A stretch of DNA of 64,000 nucleotides from Gaiella sp. (GTDB taxonomy: Bacteria > Actinomycetota > Thermoleophilia > Gaiellales > Gaiellaceae), in assembly GCA_027493885.1 (NCBI GenBank), contig JAOSJZ010000001.1:992001-1056000 (forward strand), read 5' to 3'. Both the position numbers and the translations under genes were made by a program. This document shows, piece after piece, positions 56,258-64,000 of this stretch (position 1 is the stretch's first letter; every line of letters begins with the position of its first letter). The notes beneath the pieces were generated by a model, which was given only the letters and a program-made list of their open reading frames with translations, was not told where the DNA came from and searched no databases.

Positions 56258-58315
56258 TCACGACTCGCCGACGTGCTCGGCCTCGCCGAGGAGGCGCTCG
56301 ACCGCTGCGCCGAGCAACGTCTCGCCCTCGAGCACCACTGCGAGCTCCTTCGCCCGCTCGAGGAGGTCGCGGTCGGCGCGGAGGCGCGTGAAGCGCAGGT
56401 CGGTGAGCCCGGACTGCCGGGCGCCGACGAGCTGGCCCTCGCCGCGGATCTCGAGGTCGCGCTCGGCCAGCTCGAACCCGTCCGTCGTCGAGACCATCGC
56501 CTCGAGCCGCTCGACCGCCGCCTCGGAGAGCTCGTCGCGGGGTCGCGAGACGAGCAGGCAGTACGACTGCTCGGCGCCGCGCCCGACGCGTCCTCGCAAC
56601 TGGTGGAGCTGGGCCAGCCCGAAGCGGTCGGCCTCCTGGACGATCATGATCGTCGCGTTCGGGACGTCGATCCCGACCTCGATCACGGTCGTCGCGACGA
56701 GGACGTCGAGCTCCCCTCCGGAGAACGCCGCCATCGCGGCCCGGCGTGCGGCGGTCTTCAGGCGACCGTGGACGCAGCCGACGCGATACCCGGCGAGCTC
56801 GTGTGCGCGGAGCCGCTCCGCCTCGTCCTCCGCGGCGCGGGCCAGCGTCGTCTCCGATCCCTCGACGAGCGGGCAGACGACGTACGCCTGACGTCCGTCG
56901 TCCAGGTGCCGGCGCAGGCGGGCGTACGCCTCCGCGCTCCGCTCCTCGGTCACCCAGGCCGTCACGATCGGCTTGCGGTCCGCCGGCGGCGCAGATATCT
57001 CGGAGACGGCGAGGTCGCCGTAGACCGTGAGCGCGAGCGTCCGCGGGATCGGGGTCGCCGTCATGTGGAGGACGTGCGGGCTGCGGCCCTCGGCGAGCGC
57101 CGCACGCTGCTCGACGCCGAAACGATGCTGCTCGTCGACGACGGCCACGGCGAGGTCGGCGAACGTGACCTCGCTCTGGATGAGCGCATGCGTGCCGACC
57201 GCGACACCGACGTCGCCGGAGGCGACGAGCTGGTGGGCCGCACGCCGCTCGCGCGCCGTGACGCTCGACGTCAGAAGCGCGACACGCACACCGAGCTCGG
57301 CACAGAGGCCCTCGATCGTGAGGAAGTGCTGCTCGGCCAGCGTCTCCGTGGGCGCCATGAGCGCGCCCTGGCGCCCGCCCTCGACCGCGCGCAGGAGCGC
57401 GTAGAGGGCGACCGCTGTCTTGCCCGAGCCCACGTCTCCCTGGAGCAGGCGCTGCATCGGCGTCGTTCGCGCCAGGTCGGCGTCGATCTCCGTGACGACG
57501 TGCTCCTGTGCCGCGGTGAGGGTGAAGGGCAGCACCTCGCGGTAGCGGGCGACGAGCTCCGCCGGCGGCGGCAGCGCCTCGGCGACGAGCACCTCCCGCT
57601 CGGCGGCGCGGCGCCTGAGCGCGAGCTGCAGGACGAGCAACTCGTCGAGCGCGAGCCTGCGACGGGCTCGTTCCGCGTCCTCCTCGGTGCGCGGGCGGTG
57701 GAGGCGCACGAGCGCGTCCGCCCGCAGAGGCAACGCCTCCGTCGCGCGAACGGCGCTGGGCAGCGGCTCGCCGCCGTCGCGCGCACGGCCGAGGGCTTCC
57801 TCGGTCAGCGCACGTAGCGTCTTCTGCGCGAGGTCGGCCGTCGACGGGTAGACGGGCGCGAAATCCGCGGTCTCGGCCGCGTCGCCGACGTCGTAGGACG
57901 AGACCTGGAACCCGAAGCGGTTCGGCCTCCCCCGGACCCGGAGCTGCGTGCCGGGGAGGAGCTTCGACTCGAGCCAGGGCTGGTTGAACCACGTCGCGCG
58001 GATCTCGCCCGTCCCGTCCGTGACGTGTGCGGTGAGGATGTGGAGCCGGCCGCGCCGCCGGCCGGACGCCCGGCGGACGCTCACGTCGAGGACGGCCTCC
58101 TCGTCACCGAAGAGCTCCGCGATGGTGCGCTCCTCCGCCGCCGATTCGTAGCGGCGCGGACGGTGGGCGAGGAGGTCGGCGACCGTCACGATGCCGAGGC
58201 GTCCGAGCTTCCGGCGGACAGACGGCCCGACTCCGCCGAGCGTCTCGACCGGAAGCTCGAGCCGCTCGGGGCGCGGCAGCGACCGGGTCGCCGGCCAGCG
58301 CGCGGGCGGCTCCAT
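56258..58315 (-). CDS. recG: ATP-dependent DNA helicase RecG
   Basis: 685 residues. N-terminal wedge with LPVETLGGVGPSVRRKLGRL and an OB fold (LHILTAHVTDGTGEIRATWF). Helicase motifs: LLQGDVGSGKTAVALYALLR (I), VVDEQHRFGV (DEQH box, II), HMTATPIPRTLALTVYGDL (III), TTVIEVGIDVPNATIMIVQE and QLHQLRGRVGRG (V, VI). It rescues stalled forks. The ATG at 58313-58315 is preferred; a longer frame would start inside a family-1 palindrome. Slightly compact but complete. Confidence 0.96.
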   Translation of the reverse strand: MEPPARWPATRSLPRPERLELPVETLGGVGPSVRRKLGRLGIVTVADLLAHRPRRYESAAEERTIAELFGDEEAVLDVSVRRASGRRRGRLHILTAHVTDGTGEIRATWFNQPWLESKLLPGTQLRVRGRPNRFGFQVSSYDVGDAAETADFAPVYPSTADLAQKTLRALTEEALGRARDGGEPLPSAVRATEALPLRADALVRLHRPRTEEDAERARRRLALDELLVLQLALRRRAAEREVLVAEALPPPAELVARYREVLPFTLTAAQEHVVTEIDADLARTTPMQRLLQGDVGSGKTAVALYALLRAVEGGRQGALMAPTETLAEQHFLTIEGLCAELGVRVALLTSSVTARERRAAHQLVASGDVGVAVGTHALIQSEVTFADLAVAVVDEQHRFGVEQRAALAEGRSPHVLHMTATPIPRTLALTVYGDLAVSEISAPPADRKPIVTAWVTEERSAEAYARLRRHLDDGRQAYVVCPLVEGSETTLARAAEDEAERLRAHELAGYRVGCVHGRLKTAARRAAMAAFSGGELDVLVATTVIEVGIDVPNATIMIVQEADRFGLAQLHQLRGRVGRGAEQSYCLLVSRPRDELSEAAVERLEAMVSTTDGFELAERDLEIRGEGQLVGARQSGLTDLRFTRLRADRDLLERAKELAVVLEGETLLGAAVERLLGEAEHVGES

Positions 58316-58333
58316 GCCCGCGAAGCCGGCTGG

Positions 58334-58355
58334 GTGTCCGACTTCAGTCGGACAC
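58334..58355. repeat. Family-1 intergenic palindrome, copy 5
   Basis: GTGTCCGACT, TC, AGTCGGACAC, perfect arms, 18 bases upstream of the recG start. Paired with copy 6, 38 bases away. Confidence 0.85.
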
Positions 58356-58393
58356 ATCAGTGCGGCACATCGCTCCGGCGCGTCGGACTGATC

Positions 58394-58415
58394 GTGTCGG
58401 ACTGAAGTCCGACAC
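58394..58415. repeat. Family-1 intergenic palindrome, copy 6
   Basis: GTGTCGGACT, GA, AGTCCGACAC, perfect arms, 2 bases from the degV stop. A partial extra copy (CGTCGGACTG) lies just before it. Confidence 0.85.
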
Positions 58416-58417
58416 GG

Positions 58418-59281
58418 TCAATCCTGGAACCAGAAGAACCCGACCGCGCCCGGCCCGGTGTGCGTTCCGACCACCGCCCCGAGCGGCTCGACGAGGTCGA
58501 GCGTCGCCTGCGGGCGCACCTTGCGCGCCATGTCGGTGAGGACGTCCACCCACTCCGGCGCGTTCGCGTGCGCGATCGCGAGGTGTAGCCCCTCCCCGTC
58601 CTCCGTCCCCTCGGCGAAGAGCCTCGCGAACTCGGCGAGCGCCTTCTGGCGCCCGCGCACGCGGCCCAGCGGGACGACCACGCCGTCCTCGATGGTGAGG
58701 ATCGGCTTCACGTTGAGCAACGAGCCGGCGAGCGCCTGCGCCTTGCCGATCCGGCCGCCCTTCTGGAGGAACTCGAGCGTCGCGACGGTGAAGACGACGC
58801 GGTTGACGCGCTTGAAACGCTGCACGAGCTCGTCGATCTCCTCGTCAGTCGTGCCCGTCTCGAGGCGGCGATCGATCGCCTCGGCGAGCATCGCGACGAC
58901 GAGCGAGACGGTCTCCGTGTCGACGACGCGGACGCGGTCCCCGCCAAGCTCCGCCGCTGCCCGCCGCGCCGACTCGAAGGTGCCCGAGAGCTTCGAGGTG
59001 AGATGCAGCGACCAGATCCGCTCGAAGCCGGCGCCCGCCAGCTCCTCGTAGCAGGCGAGGAAGTCCCCCGGGGTCGGCTGGGACGTCGTCGGCAGGTTCC
59101 TCGCCGCCGCCAGCCGCTCGTAGAACACCGCCGGCGAGATGTCGACGTGGTCGCGGAGCGATTCGCCGTCGAAGAGGACGTAGAGCGGGACGAGCCGCAT
59201 GTTCGCGTGGCGCTCGCGCGCGTCGACGAGGTCCGAGGTCGAGTCGAGGACGATCGCGGTGTTCGCGCGGGTGAGCTGCAT
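58418..59281 (-). CDS. DegV/FakB family fatty acid-binding protein
   Basis: 287 residues: TAIVLDSTSDLVDARERHAN, VDISPAVFYERLAAARNLPT, TSQPTPGDFLACYEELAGAG, SLHLTSKLSGTFESARRAA, then the lipid-site helix LQKGGRIGKAQALAGSLLNV and THTGPGAVGFFW. DegV/FakB proteins hold a fatty acid for phosphorylation by FakA, which is encoded two genes upstream in the same direction. ATG at 59279-59281. Confidence 0.93.
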   Translation of the reverse strand: MQLTRANTAIVLDSTSDLVDARERHANMRLVPLYVLFDGESLRDHVDISPAVFYERLAAARNLPTTSQPTPGDFLACYEELAGAGFERIWSLHLTSKLSGTFESARRAAAELGGDRVRVVDTETVSLVVAMLAEAIDRRLETGTTDEEIDELVQRFKRVNRVVFTVATLEFLQKGGRIGKAQALAGSLLNVKPILTIEDGVVVPLGRVRGRQKALAEFARLFAEGTEDGEGLHLAIAHANAPEWVDVLTDMARKVRPQATLDLVEPLGAVVGTHTGPGAVGFFWFQD

Positions 59282-59301
59282 GACGCCGAGGAAAGCCTAA
59301 T

Positions 59302-59330
59302 GGGGTCAGGCACCTTCGGTGCCAGACCCC
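59302..59330. repeat. Family-2 palindrome, copy 3
   Basis: GGGGTCAGGCACC, TTC, GGTGCCAGACCCC. Its arms contain the stop codon of the response regulator gene, so the repeat forms the last codons (TEGA). Confidence 0.8.
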
Positions 59331-59686
59331 GCCGCCGACCGGATCGCCTGCGCGAGCCCGTCGATCGAGTCGCCTTTCTCGACGAGCGCGACGGCTCCCG
59401 CCCGCAGGATCGCCGTGCGCTCCTCGGCGGTCGCCTCGGCGGTCAGGCACACGACCGCCGCCCGGGACGCGTCGAGCACGGCCCGCGTCGCCGCGGCGCC
59501 GTCGAGGCCCGGCAGCCGGTAGTCCATCACGACGACGTCCGGCGCGAGCTCGCGCGCCACGCGTGCGGCGTCGGTGCCGCTGCCCACGGCGCCGACGACC
59601 TCGAGCTCCGGCTGCAGGCCGAGGAGCAGCTCGAGCGAGGAGCGGTAGACGTCGTTGTCCTCGACGAGCAGGACGCGGACCGGCAC
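59306..59686 (-). CDS. Single-domain response regulator (receiver only)
   Basis: 126 residues, one REC domain: PVRVLLVEDNDVYRSSLELL (acidic pocket), DVVVMDYRLPGLDG with the phospho-acceptor Asp (about residue 51), VVCLTAEA with the Thr, and VALVEKGDS with the Lys. No output domain. It is inserted between fakA and degV, 4 bases from fakA, and could be a phosphate relay partner or regulate by protein contact. GTG start; the 3' end has been built from a repeat. Confidence 0.9.
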   Translation of the reverse strand: MPVRVLLVEDNDVYRSSLELLLGLQPELEVVGAVGSGTDAARVARELAPDVVVMDYRLPGLDGAAATRAVLDASRAAVVCLTAEATAEERTAILRAGAVALVEKGDSIDGLAQAIRSAAGSGTEGA

Positions 59687-59690
59687 GGGC

Positions 59691-61289
59691 CTACTCCGCC
59701 GAGAGGAGGAGCGGGTAGTGGGGCTGGCCGCCCCATTTCACGTCCGGCTCGAGCCCGCGCTCCTCGATGCGGGCCTCGATCTCCTCGCCCGCCGGCGCGT
59801 CCTCGCCGCGCAGCGCGAGCACGAGGCTGCGCCCGTCGGCTGCGAACCGGTCGAGGAGCGCATCGAGGACGACCCAGAGGTCGGCGTCGGCCGCGAAGGC
59901 GCGACCGTCGAGCATCGCGAGAAACTCGCCTTCGGCGGCCGTGACACGATCCACGGTCGCGTCTCGCGAAGCCCGGACGATCTCGCCCACGGAGAGGTCC
60001 TCGATCGCCCTGCGCATCGCCGCCTCGTTCGCGTCGACGTCCGTCTCGCGGTCGAACGCAAACGCGGCGACGATGCCCTCCGGCACCGACGCGGTGGCGA
60101 TCACGCGGACGTCCTTCGTCGACTCGTTCGCCGCGTTCTCGGCGGCGAGGCGCACGTTCGGGTTGTTCGGGAGCACGATCACGTGGTCGGCGTTGACCGC
60201 GGTGACGCCTTCGAGCAGCTGGCCCACCGACGGGTTCATCGTCTGGCCGCCCTCGATCACGATCGCGGCTCCCACGCTGCGCAGGAGCTCCCGGTTGCCG
60301 CCGCCCTGCGCCACCGCCACCAGCGCGACGTCCGTTGGAGGCGCCTGAGCCGCGGCATGGAGCTGCGCCAGCCATTGCTCGCGCTCGGACGCCTGGCTGC
60401 GCATGTCGCCGATCTCGACGCGCGCAGCGTCGACCACGCCGACCGCACGCCCGATCGCGAGCGCGCCGTCGGGCTCGTCGGTGTGGACGTGGACCTTCGC
60501 GATCGACGCGTCCCCGGTGACGAGGAGCGAGTCGCCGAGCGGCTCGAGCCTCGCGCGGAGGCTGTCCAGGTCGAGCCCCTCACCCTCGACGACGAACACC
60601 GTGCAGAAGCGGTACTCCGACTCCTCGTGGTGGATCGACTCCTCCGTGAGCTCCTCGGTCACGTCGGGCACCTCGGGCAGCGGCTCACCCGTGAGCGCGT
60701 GGAGGACGCCGCGGACGAGCTCGACCAGCCCCGCACCGCCGGCGTCGACGACGCCGGCCTCGCGCAGCTTGTCGAGCAGCTCGGGTGTCCTGGAGACGGC
60801 GTCGTCCCCGCGCGCGACCACGCGGGCAAGGCCGTCGACGACCGGAAGCGAGCGCACCTCGGGAAGCTCGGCCTCCTCGGCCATCTCGCGGACGACGGTG
60901 AGCATCGTCCCCTCGACCGGAAGCTTGACCGCCTGGTACGCGCTCGTCGCGCCCGCTCGCAATGCCTCGGCGAGCACCTCCCCGTCGACCCGCTCGCGCT
61001 CGCCGAGGACGCGGGCCATGCCCCGGACGATCGTCGAGAGGATCACGCCCGAGTTGCCCTTCGCCTCCATCGTCGCGGCGCGCTGGACGTCCGCGGCCAG
61101 CTGCGGCGTCGTCGAGGCGGTCGAGCGCTCGAGCTCCGCGACGATGCCCTGCATCGTCTTCTCGAGGTTCGTCCCCGTGTCTCCGTCGGGCACCGGGTAG
61201 ACGTTGAGCGCGTTGACCCGCCGCCGGTGCCGCTCGATGTTGGCGAGCGCCGCGGTCGCCAGCCGTCGCACGGTTCCGAGGTCGATCAC
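59691..61289 (-). CDS. fakA: Fatty acid kinase catalytic subunit FakA (DAK2 domain)
   Basis: 532 residues. N-terminal DhaL/DAK2 kinase with NVYPVPDGDTGTNLEKTMQG (Mg/ATP Asp residues) and KGNSGVILSTIVRGMARVL, a middle domain with KVHVHTDEPDGALAIG, and a C-terminal DegV-like domain (LPNNPNVRLAAENAANES). It phosphorylates fatty acids carried by FakB/DegV proteins; the acyl-phosphate can go to PlsX/PlsY. GTG start, 4-base overlap with asp23, the usual neighbour. Confidence 0.94.
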   Translation of the reverse strand: MIDLGTVRRLATAALANIERHRRRVNALNVYPVPDGDTGTNLEKTMQGIVAELERSTASTTPQLAADVQRAATMEAKGNSGVILSTIVRGMARVLGERERVDGEVLAEALRAGATSAYQAVKLPVEGTMLTVVREMAEEAELPEVRSLPVVDGLARVVARGDDAVSRTPELLDKLREAGVVDAGGAGLVELVRGVLHALTGEPLPEVPDVTEELTEESIHHEESEYRFCTVFVVEGEGLDLDSLRARLEPLGDSLLVTGDASIAKVHVHTDEPDGALAIGRAVGVVDAARVEIGDMRSQASEREQWLAQLHAAAQAPPTDVALVAVAQGGGNRELLRSVGAAIVIEGGQTMNPSVGQLLEGVTAVNADHVIVLPNNPNVRLAAENAANESTKDVRVIATASVPEGIVAAFAFDRETDVDANEAAMRRAIEDLSVGEIVRASRDATVDRVTAAEGEFLAMLDGRAFAADADLWVVLDALLDRFAADGRSLVLALRGEDAPAGEEIEARIEERGLEPDVKWGGQPHYPLLLSAE

Positions 61290-61648
61290 TCGCTTCTCCG
61301 GGCGCTGTCGACATGGACGTCGACTGCCTCGACGTCGAGCCCCGTGTGCCGCTCGACCTCGTAGGCCACCCGCGACTGCACCATCGCCGTGACCTCGGCG
61401 AGGTTGACGCCGTGATCGACGACGACGTGGAGCTCGAGCGCGAGCCCGCCGTCGACCTCGCGGACGCGGACACCGCGATCGCTCTTGCCACGCGCGAGGA
61501 GCCGCAGCGGACCGCGCCGCCCGGTCGCCTGGTCGACGACCCCGAACGACTCCTCGACCGCGCGCCCCGCCACGGCCGCGATCGCCGCGGCCGTCATCGT
61601 CACGCGACCGTAGGCGTTCTCGCGCAGGAGGACGCTGCCCTTCTTCAC
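61286..61648 (-). CDS. Asp23/Gls24 family envelope protein
   Basis: 120 residues: GSVLLRENAYGRVTMTAAAI, AAVAGRAVEESFGVVDQATG, then VDGGLALELHVVVDHGVNLA and VQSRVAYEVERHTGLDVEAV. Asp23 proteins are membrane-associated and linked to envelope stress. GTG start at 61646-61648. It lies between rpmB and fakA, the common order. Confidence 0.93.
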   Translation of the reverse strand: MKKGSVLLRENAYGRVTMTAAAIAAVAGRAVEESFGVVDQATGRRGPLRLLARGKSDRGVRVREVDGGLALELHVVVDHGVNLAEVTAMVQSRVAYEVERHTGLDVEAVDVHVDSARRSE

Positions 61649-61662
61649 CCGAGCGAGTCTAA

Positions 61663-61760
61663 TGCGGCCTGGCGGCCGCATCTGAAAAGGGCGGGTCGCT
61701 TCGCGACCCTCTGTCTCGTCGCGCCGTGCTCCGCTTCGCGGAGGGCCGCGTTCGCGGCCC
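61663..61760 (-). terminator. Four tandem hairpins between rpmB and asp23
   Basis: In transcription order: GGGCCGCG, TT, CGCGGCCC (61743-61760); CTCCGC, TTC, GCGGAG (61729-61743); GGGTCGC, TTC, GCGACCC (61693-61709); TGCGGCC, TGGC, GGCCGCA (61663-61680). All arms are perfect. Together they fill the 124-base gap after rpmB and probably end or attenuate its transcript before asp23. Confidence 0.6.
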
Positions 61761-61772
61761 ACGGCGAGATCC

Positions 61773-61964
61773 TCAGACCGCCTTCACGACCTTGCCGGAC
61801 TTGAGGCAGCGCGTGCAGACGTAGTCGCGAGTCGGCTTGCCGTCGAGGACGAGCCGGACGCGCTGCAGGTTCGGGTTGAAGCGCCGCTTCGTGGCCACCA
61901 TCGAGTGCGACCGGTTGTTCCCGGCCTGGGGCTTCTTCCCGCAGATGGCGCAGACCCTGGACAT
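61773..61964 (-). CDS. rpmB: 50S ribosomal protein L28
   Basis: 63 residues: [55 protein letters not shown]. The two CxxC pairs (CAIC and CTRC) mark the zinc-binding form. ATG at 61962-61964. Downstream lies a dense group of hairpins. Confidence 0.96.
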   Translation of the reverse strand: MSRVCAICGKKPQAGNNRSHSMVATKRRFNPNLQRVRLVLDGKPTRDYVCTRCLKSGKVVKAV

Positions 61965-62009
61965 GCGGCCGCGGATGGTAGCAGCGTCCGCCCGCTGCGC
62001 GGCCGTACG

Positions 62010-62768
62010 CTAACCGGCTGCGGCTGCTCTGAGGTTCGAGAACAGGTCGGCCATCTCGAGCGCCGTGCGCACGGCCTCGGCGCCCTTGTCGACGCGCGGC
62101 GCCGCCTGGTCGAGGCGGTCGAGCGTGAGCACGCCGAAGGAGACGGGGACACCCGTCTCGATCGCGGCGAGCTGGAGACCGGATGCTGCCTCGCTCGCCA
62201 CGTAGTCGAAGTGCGGGGTGTCACCGCGGATCACGCAGCCCAGCGCGACGACGCACGAGAACCGCCGCGTCTTGGCAAGCGCCATCGCCGCGAGCGGAAG
62301 CTCGAAGGCGCCCGGAACGGGCATCACGGTGATCGAGCCCGGCTCGACGCCGCACGCCGCGAGCTCCTCGAGCGCCGACCCGAGCAGGCGCCCGGTGACG
62401 TCCCCGTTGAAGCGGCTGACGACGACGCCGACGGCGCGCCGCCCTCCCCGGGGCTCGCCCTCGAGGACCGGATAGCCAGGAGGGACGACCAGGTCGCCCG
62501 GCGCATGTTCCGATGCCGACGCGACCACCGTGGCGTCCGGCTTCGGCTCGGGGTCCGGCTCGCTGACGACGGCCCGTCCCTCGTCGGGCTCGTTCTCCGG
62601 GGCTTCCGGCTCGAGGACCGCGGGCTCCTCCGCGTCGGCCGGCGATTCGTCGACCGACGTCGACGGCCAGCCCTCGAGTACGTTCTCGCTCGCGTGTTCC
62701 AGGCCGTCCGCGTCGTCTTCCCAGCCGCGCTCGTCCTCCCGCCGATCGGCGTCGTCCATCCGGTTCAC
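62010..62768 (-). CDS. ribH: Lumazine synthase with acidic N-terminal extension
   Basis: 252 residues; the enzyme usually has about 155. Residues 100-252 are lumazine synthase: GVVVSRFNGDVTGRLLGSAL, VPGAFELPLAAMALAKTRRF, VIRGDTPHFDYVASEAASGL with the active-site His, and FGVLTLDRLDQA. It condenses the two precursors of lumazine, the step before riboflavin. The first 95 residues are disordered-looking and very acidic (EDERGWEDDADGLEHASENV, EPEAPENEPDEGR). The GTG at 62768 has GAAGAAGG upstream; an ATG at 62759 is possible. It follows ribBA by 13 bases. Confidence 0.92.
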   Translation of the reverse strand: MNRMDDADRREDERGWEDDADGLEHASENVLEGWPSTSVDESPADAEEPAVLEPEAPENEPDEGRAVVSEPDPEPKPDATVVASASEHAPGDLVVPPGYPVLEGEPRGGRRAVGVVVSRFNGDVTGRLLGSALEELAACGVEPGSITVMPVPGAFELPLAAMALAKTRRFSCVVALGCVIRGDTPHFDYVASEAASGLQLAAIETGVPVSFGVLTLDRLDQAAPRVDKGAEAVRTALEMADLFSNLRAAAAG

Positions 62769-62781
62769 CCCGCCTTCTTCT

Positions 62782-64000
<1,219 letters not shown>

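Noticed and set aside
58316-58357. Longer N-terminus for recG
   Set aside because: It would begin inside a family-1 palindrome; the ATG at 58315 precedes the first RecG-like residues.

Overview
The window is GC-rich, densely coded bacterial DNA with GTG and TTG starts and many 4-base stop/start overlaps. Homodimeric AceE, WYL and LuxR-type LAL regulators, several PIN toxin modules and the overall style suggest an Actinomycetota genome, plausibly a deep-branching class such as Thermoleophilia. That placement is an inference, because no rRNA gene is present. No tRNA, CRISPR array, transposase or phage gene was seen.

Layout. At 0-2.7 kb there are three toxin-antitoxin loci, one of them decayed, beside a gene remnant. 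At 2.7-19.5 kb there is a mixed housekeeping and accessory stretch: dnaE, an SDR39U1 epimerase, rsgA with a probable attenuator leader, a hydrolase-like/adenylate cyclase fusion facing a cyclic-nucleotide-binding protein, a PEP mutase-like enzyme, aceE, a WYL regulator, a TetR/MFS efflux pair, a HAD hydrolase and htpX. From 19.7 to 64 kb nearly everything is transcribed leftwards and follows the conserved growth cluster. In transcription order it reads ribBA, ribH, rpmB, asp23, fakA, response regulator, degV, recG, an ATP-grasp gene, a PIN/Phd pair, rsmD, coaD, a coiled-coil gene, yceD, rpmF, plsX, acpP, rnc, smc, ftsY, ffh, rpsP, khpA, rimM, trmD, lepB, rplS, rnhB, yraN.

The cluster is interrupted. 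The largest insertion, 35.4-47.3 kb between rnc and smc, is the most unusual part of the window. It encodes two large LAL regulators, a MauE-type membrane protein fused to two thioredoxin domains (CGPC and CGFC), two paralogous Cys-rich exported proteins with twin-arginine-like leaders, an Hcp-like exported protein, an RTX-repeat protein, a DUF4242-like protein and an NHL beta-propeller. All four leftward transcription units in it are preceded by nearly the same 19-20 bp element (CAAAGTGTGGGGGTTTCCC). I read this as a self-contained regulon for making and oxidising disulfide-rich exported proteins; the function is inference. Smaller insertions are a PIN/RHH pair between smc and ftsY, a LAL-type cyclase with an agmatinase fragment between ftsY and ffh, and a BAAT-like hydrolase between yceD and rpmF.

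Quality caution. At least five genes (dnaE, lepB, rnc, plsX and one Cys-rich gene) are split by a missing single base, usually in a G/C run, and adding one base restores a normal-length protein. Most of these genes are essential, so residual sequencing or assembly errors are the likely cause. The decayed toxin-antitoxin locus near 1 kb, the agmatinase fragment and the Ig-like gene fragment look more like real pseudogenes. Two families of short palindromes lie between genes.
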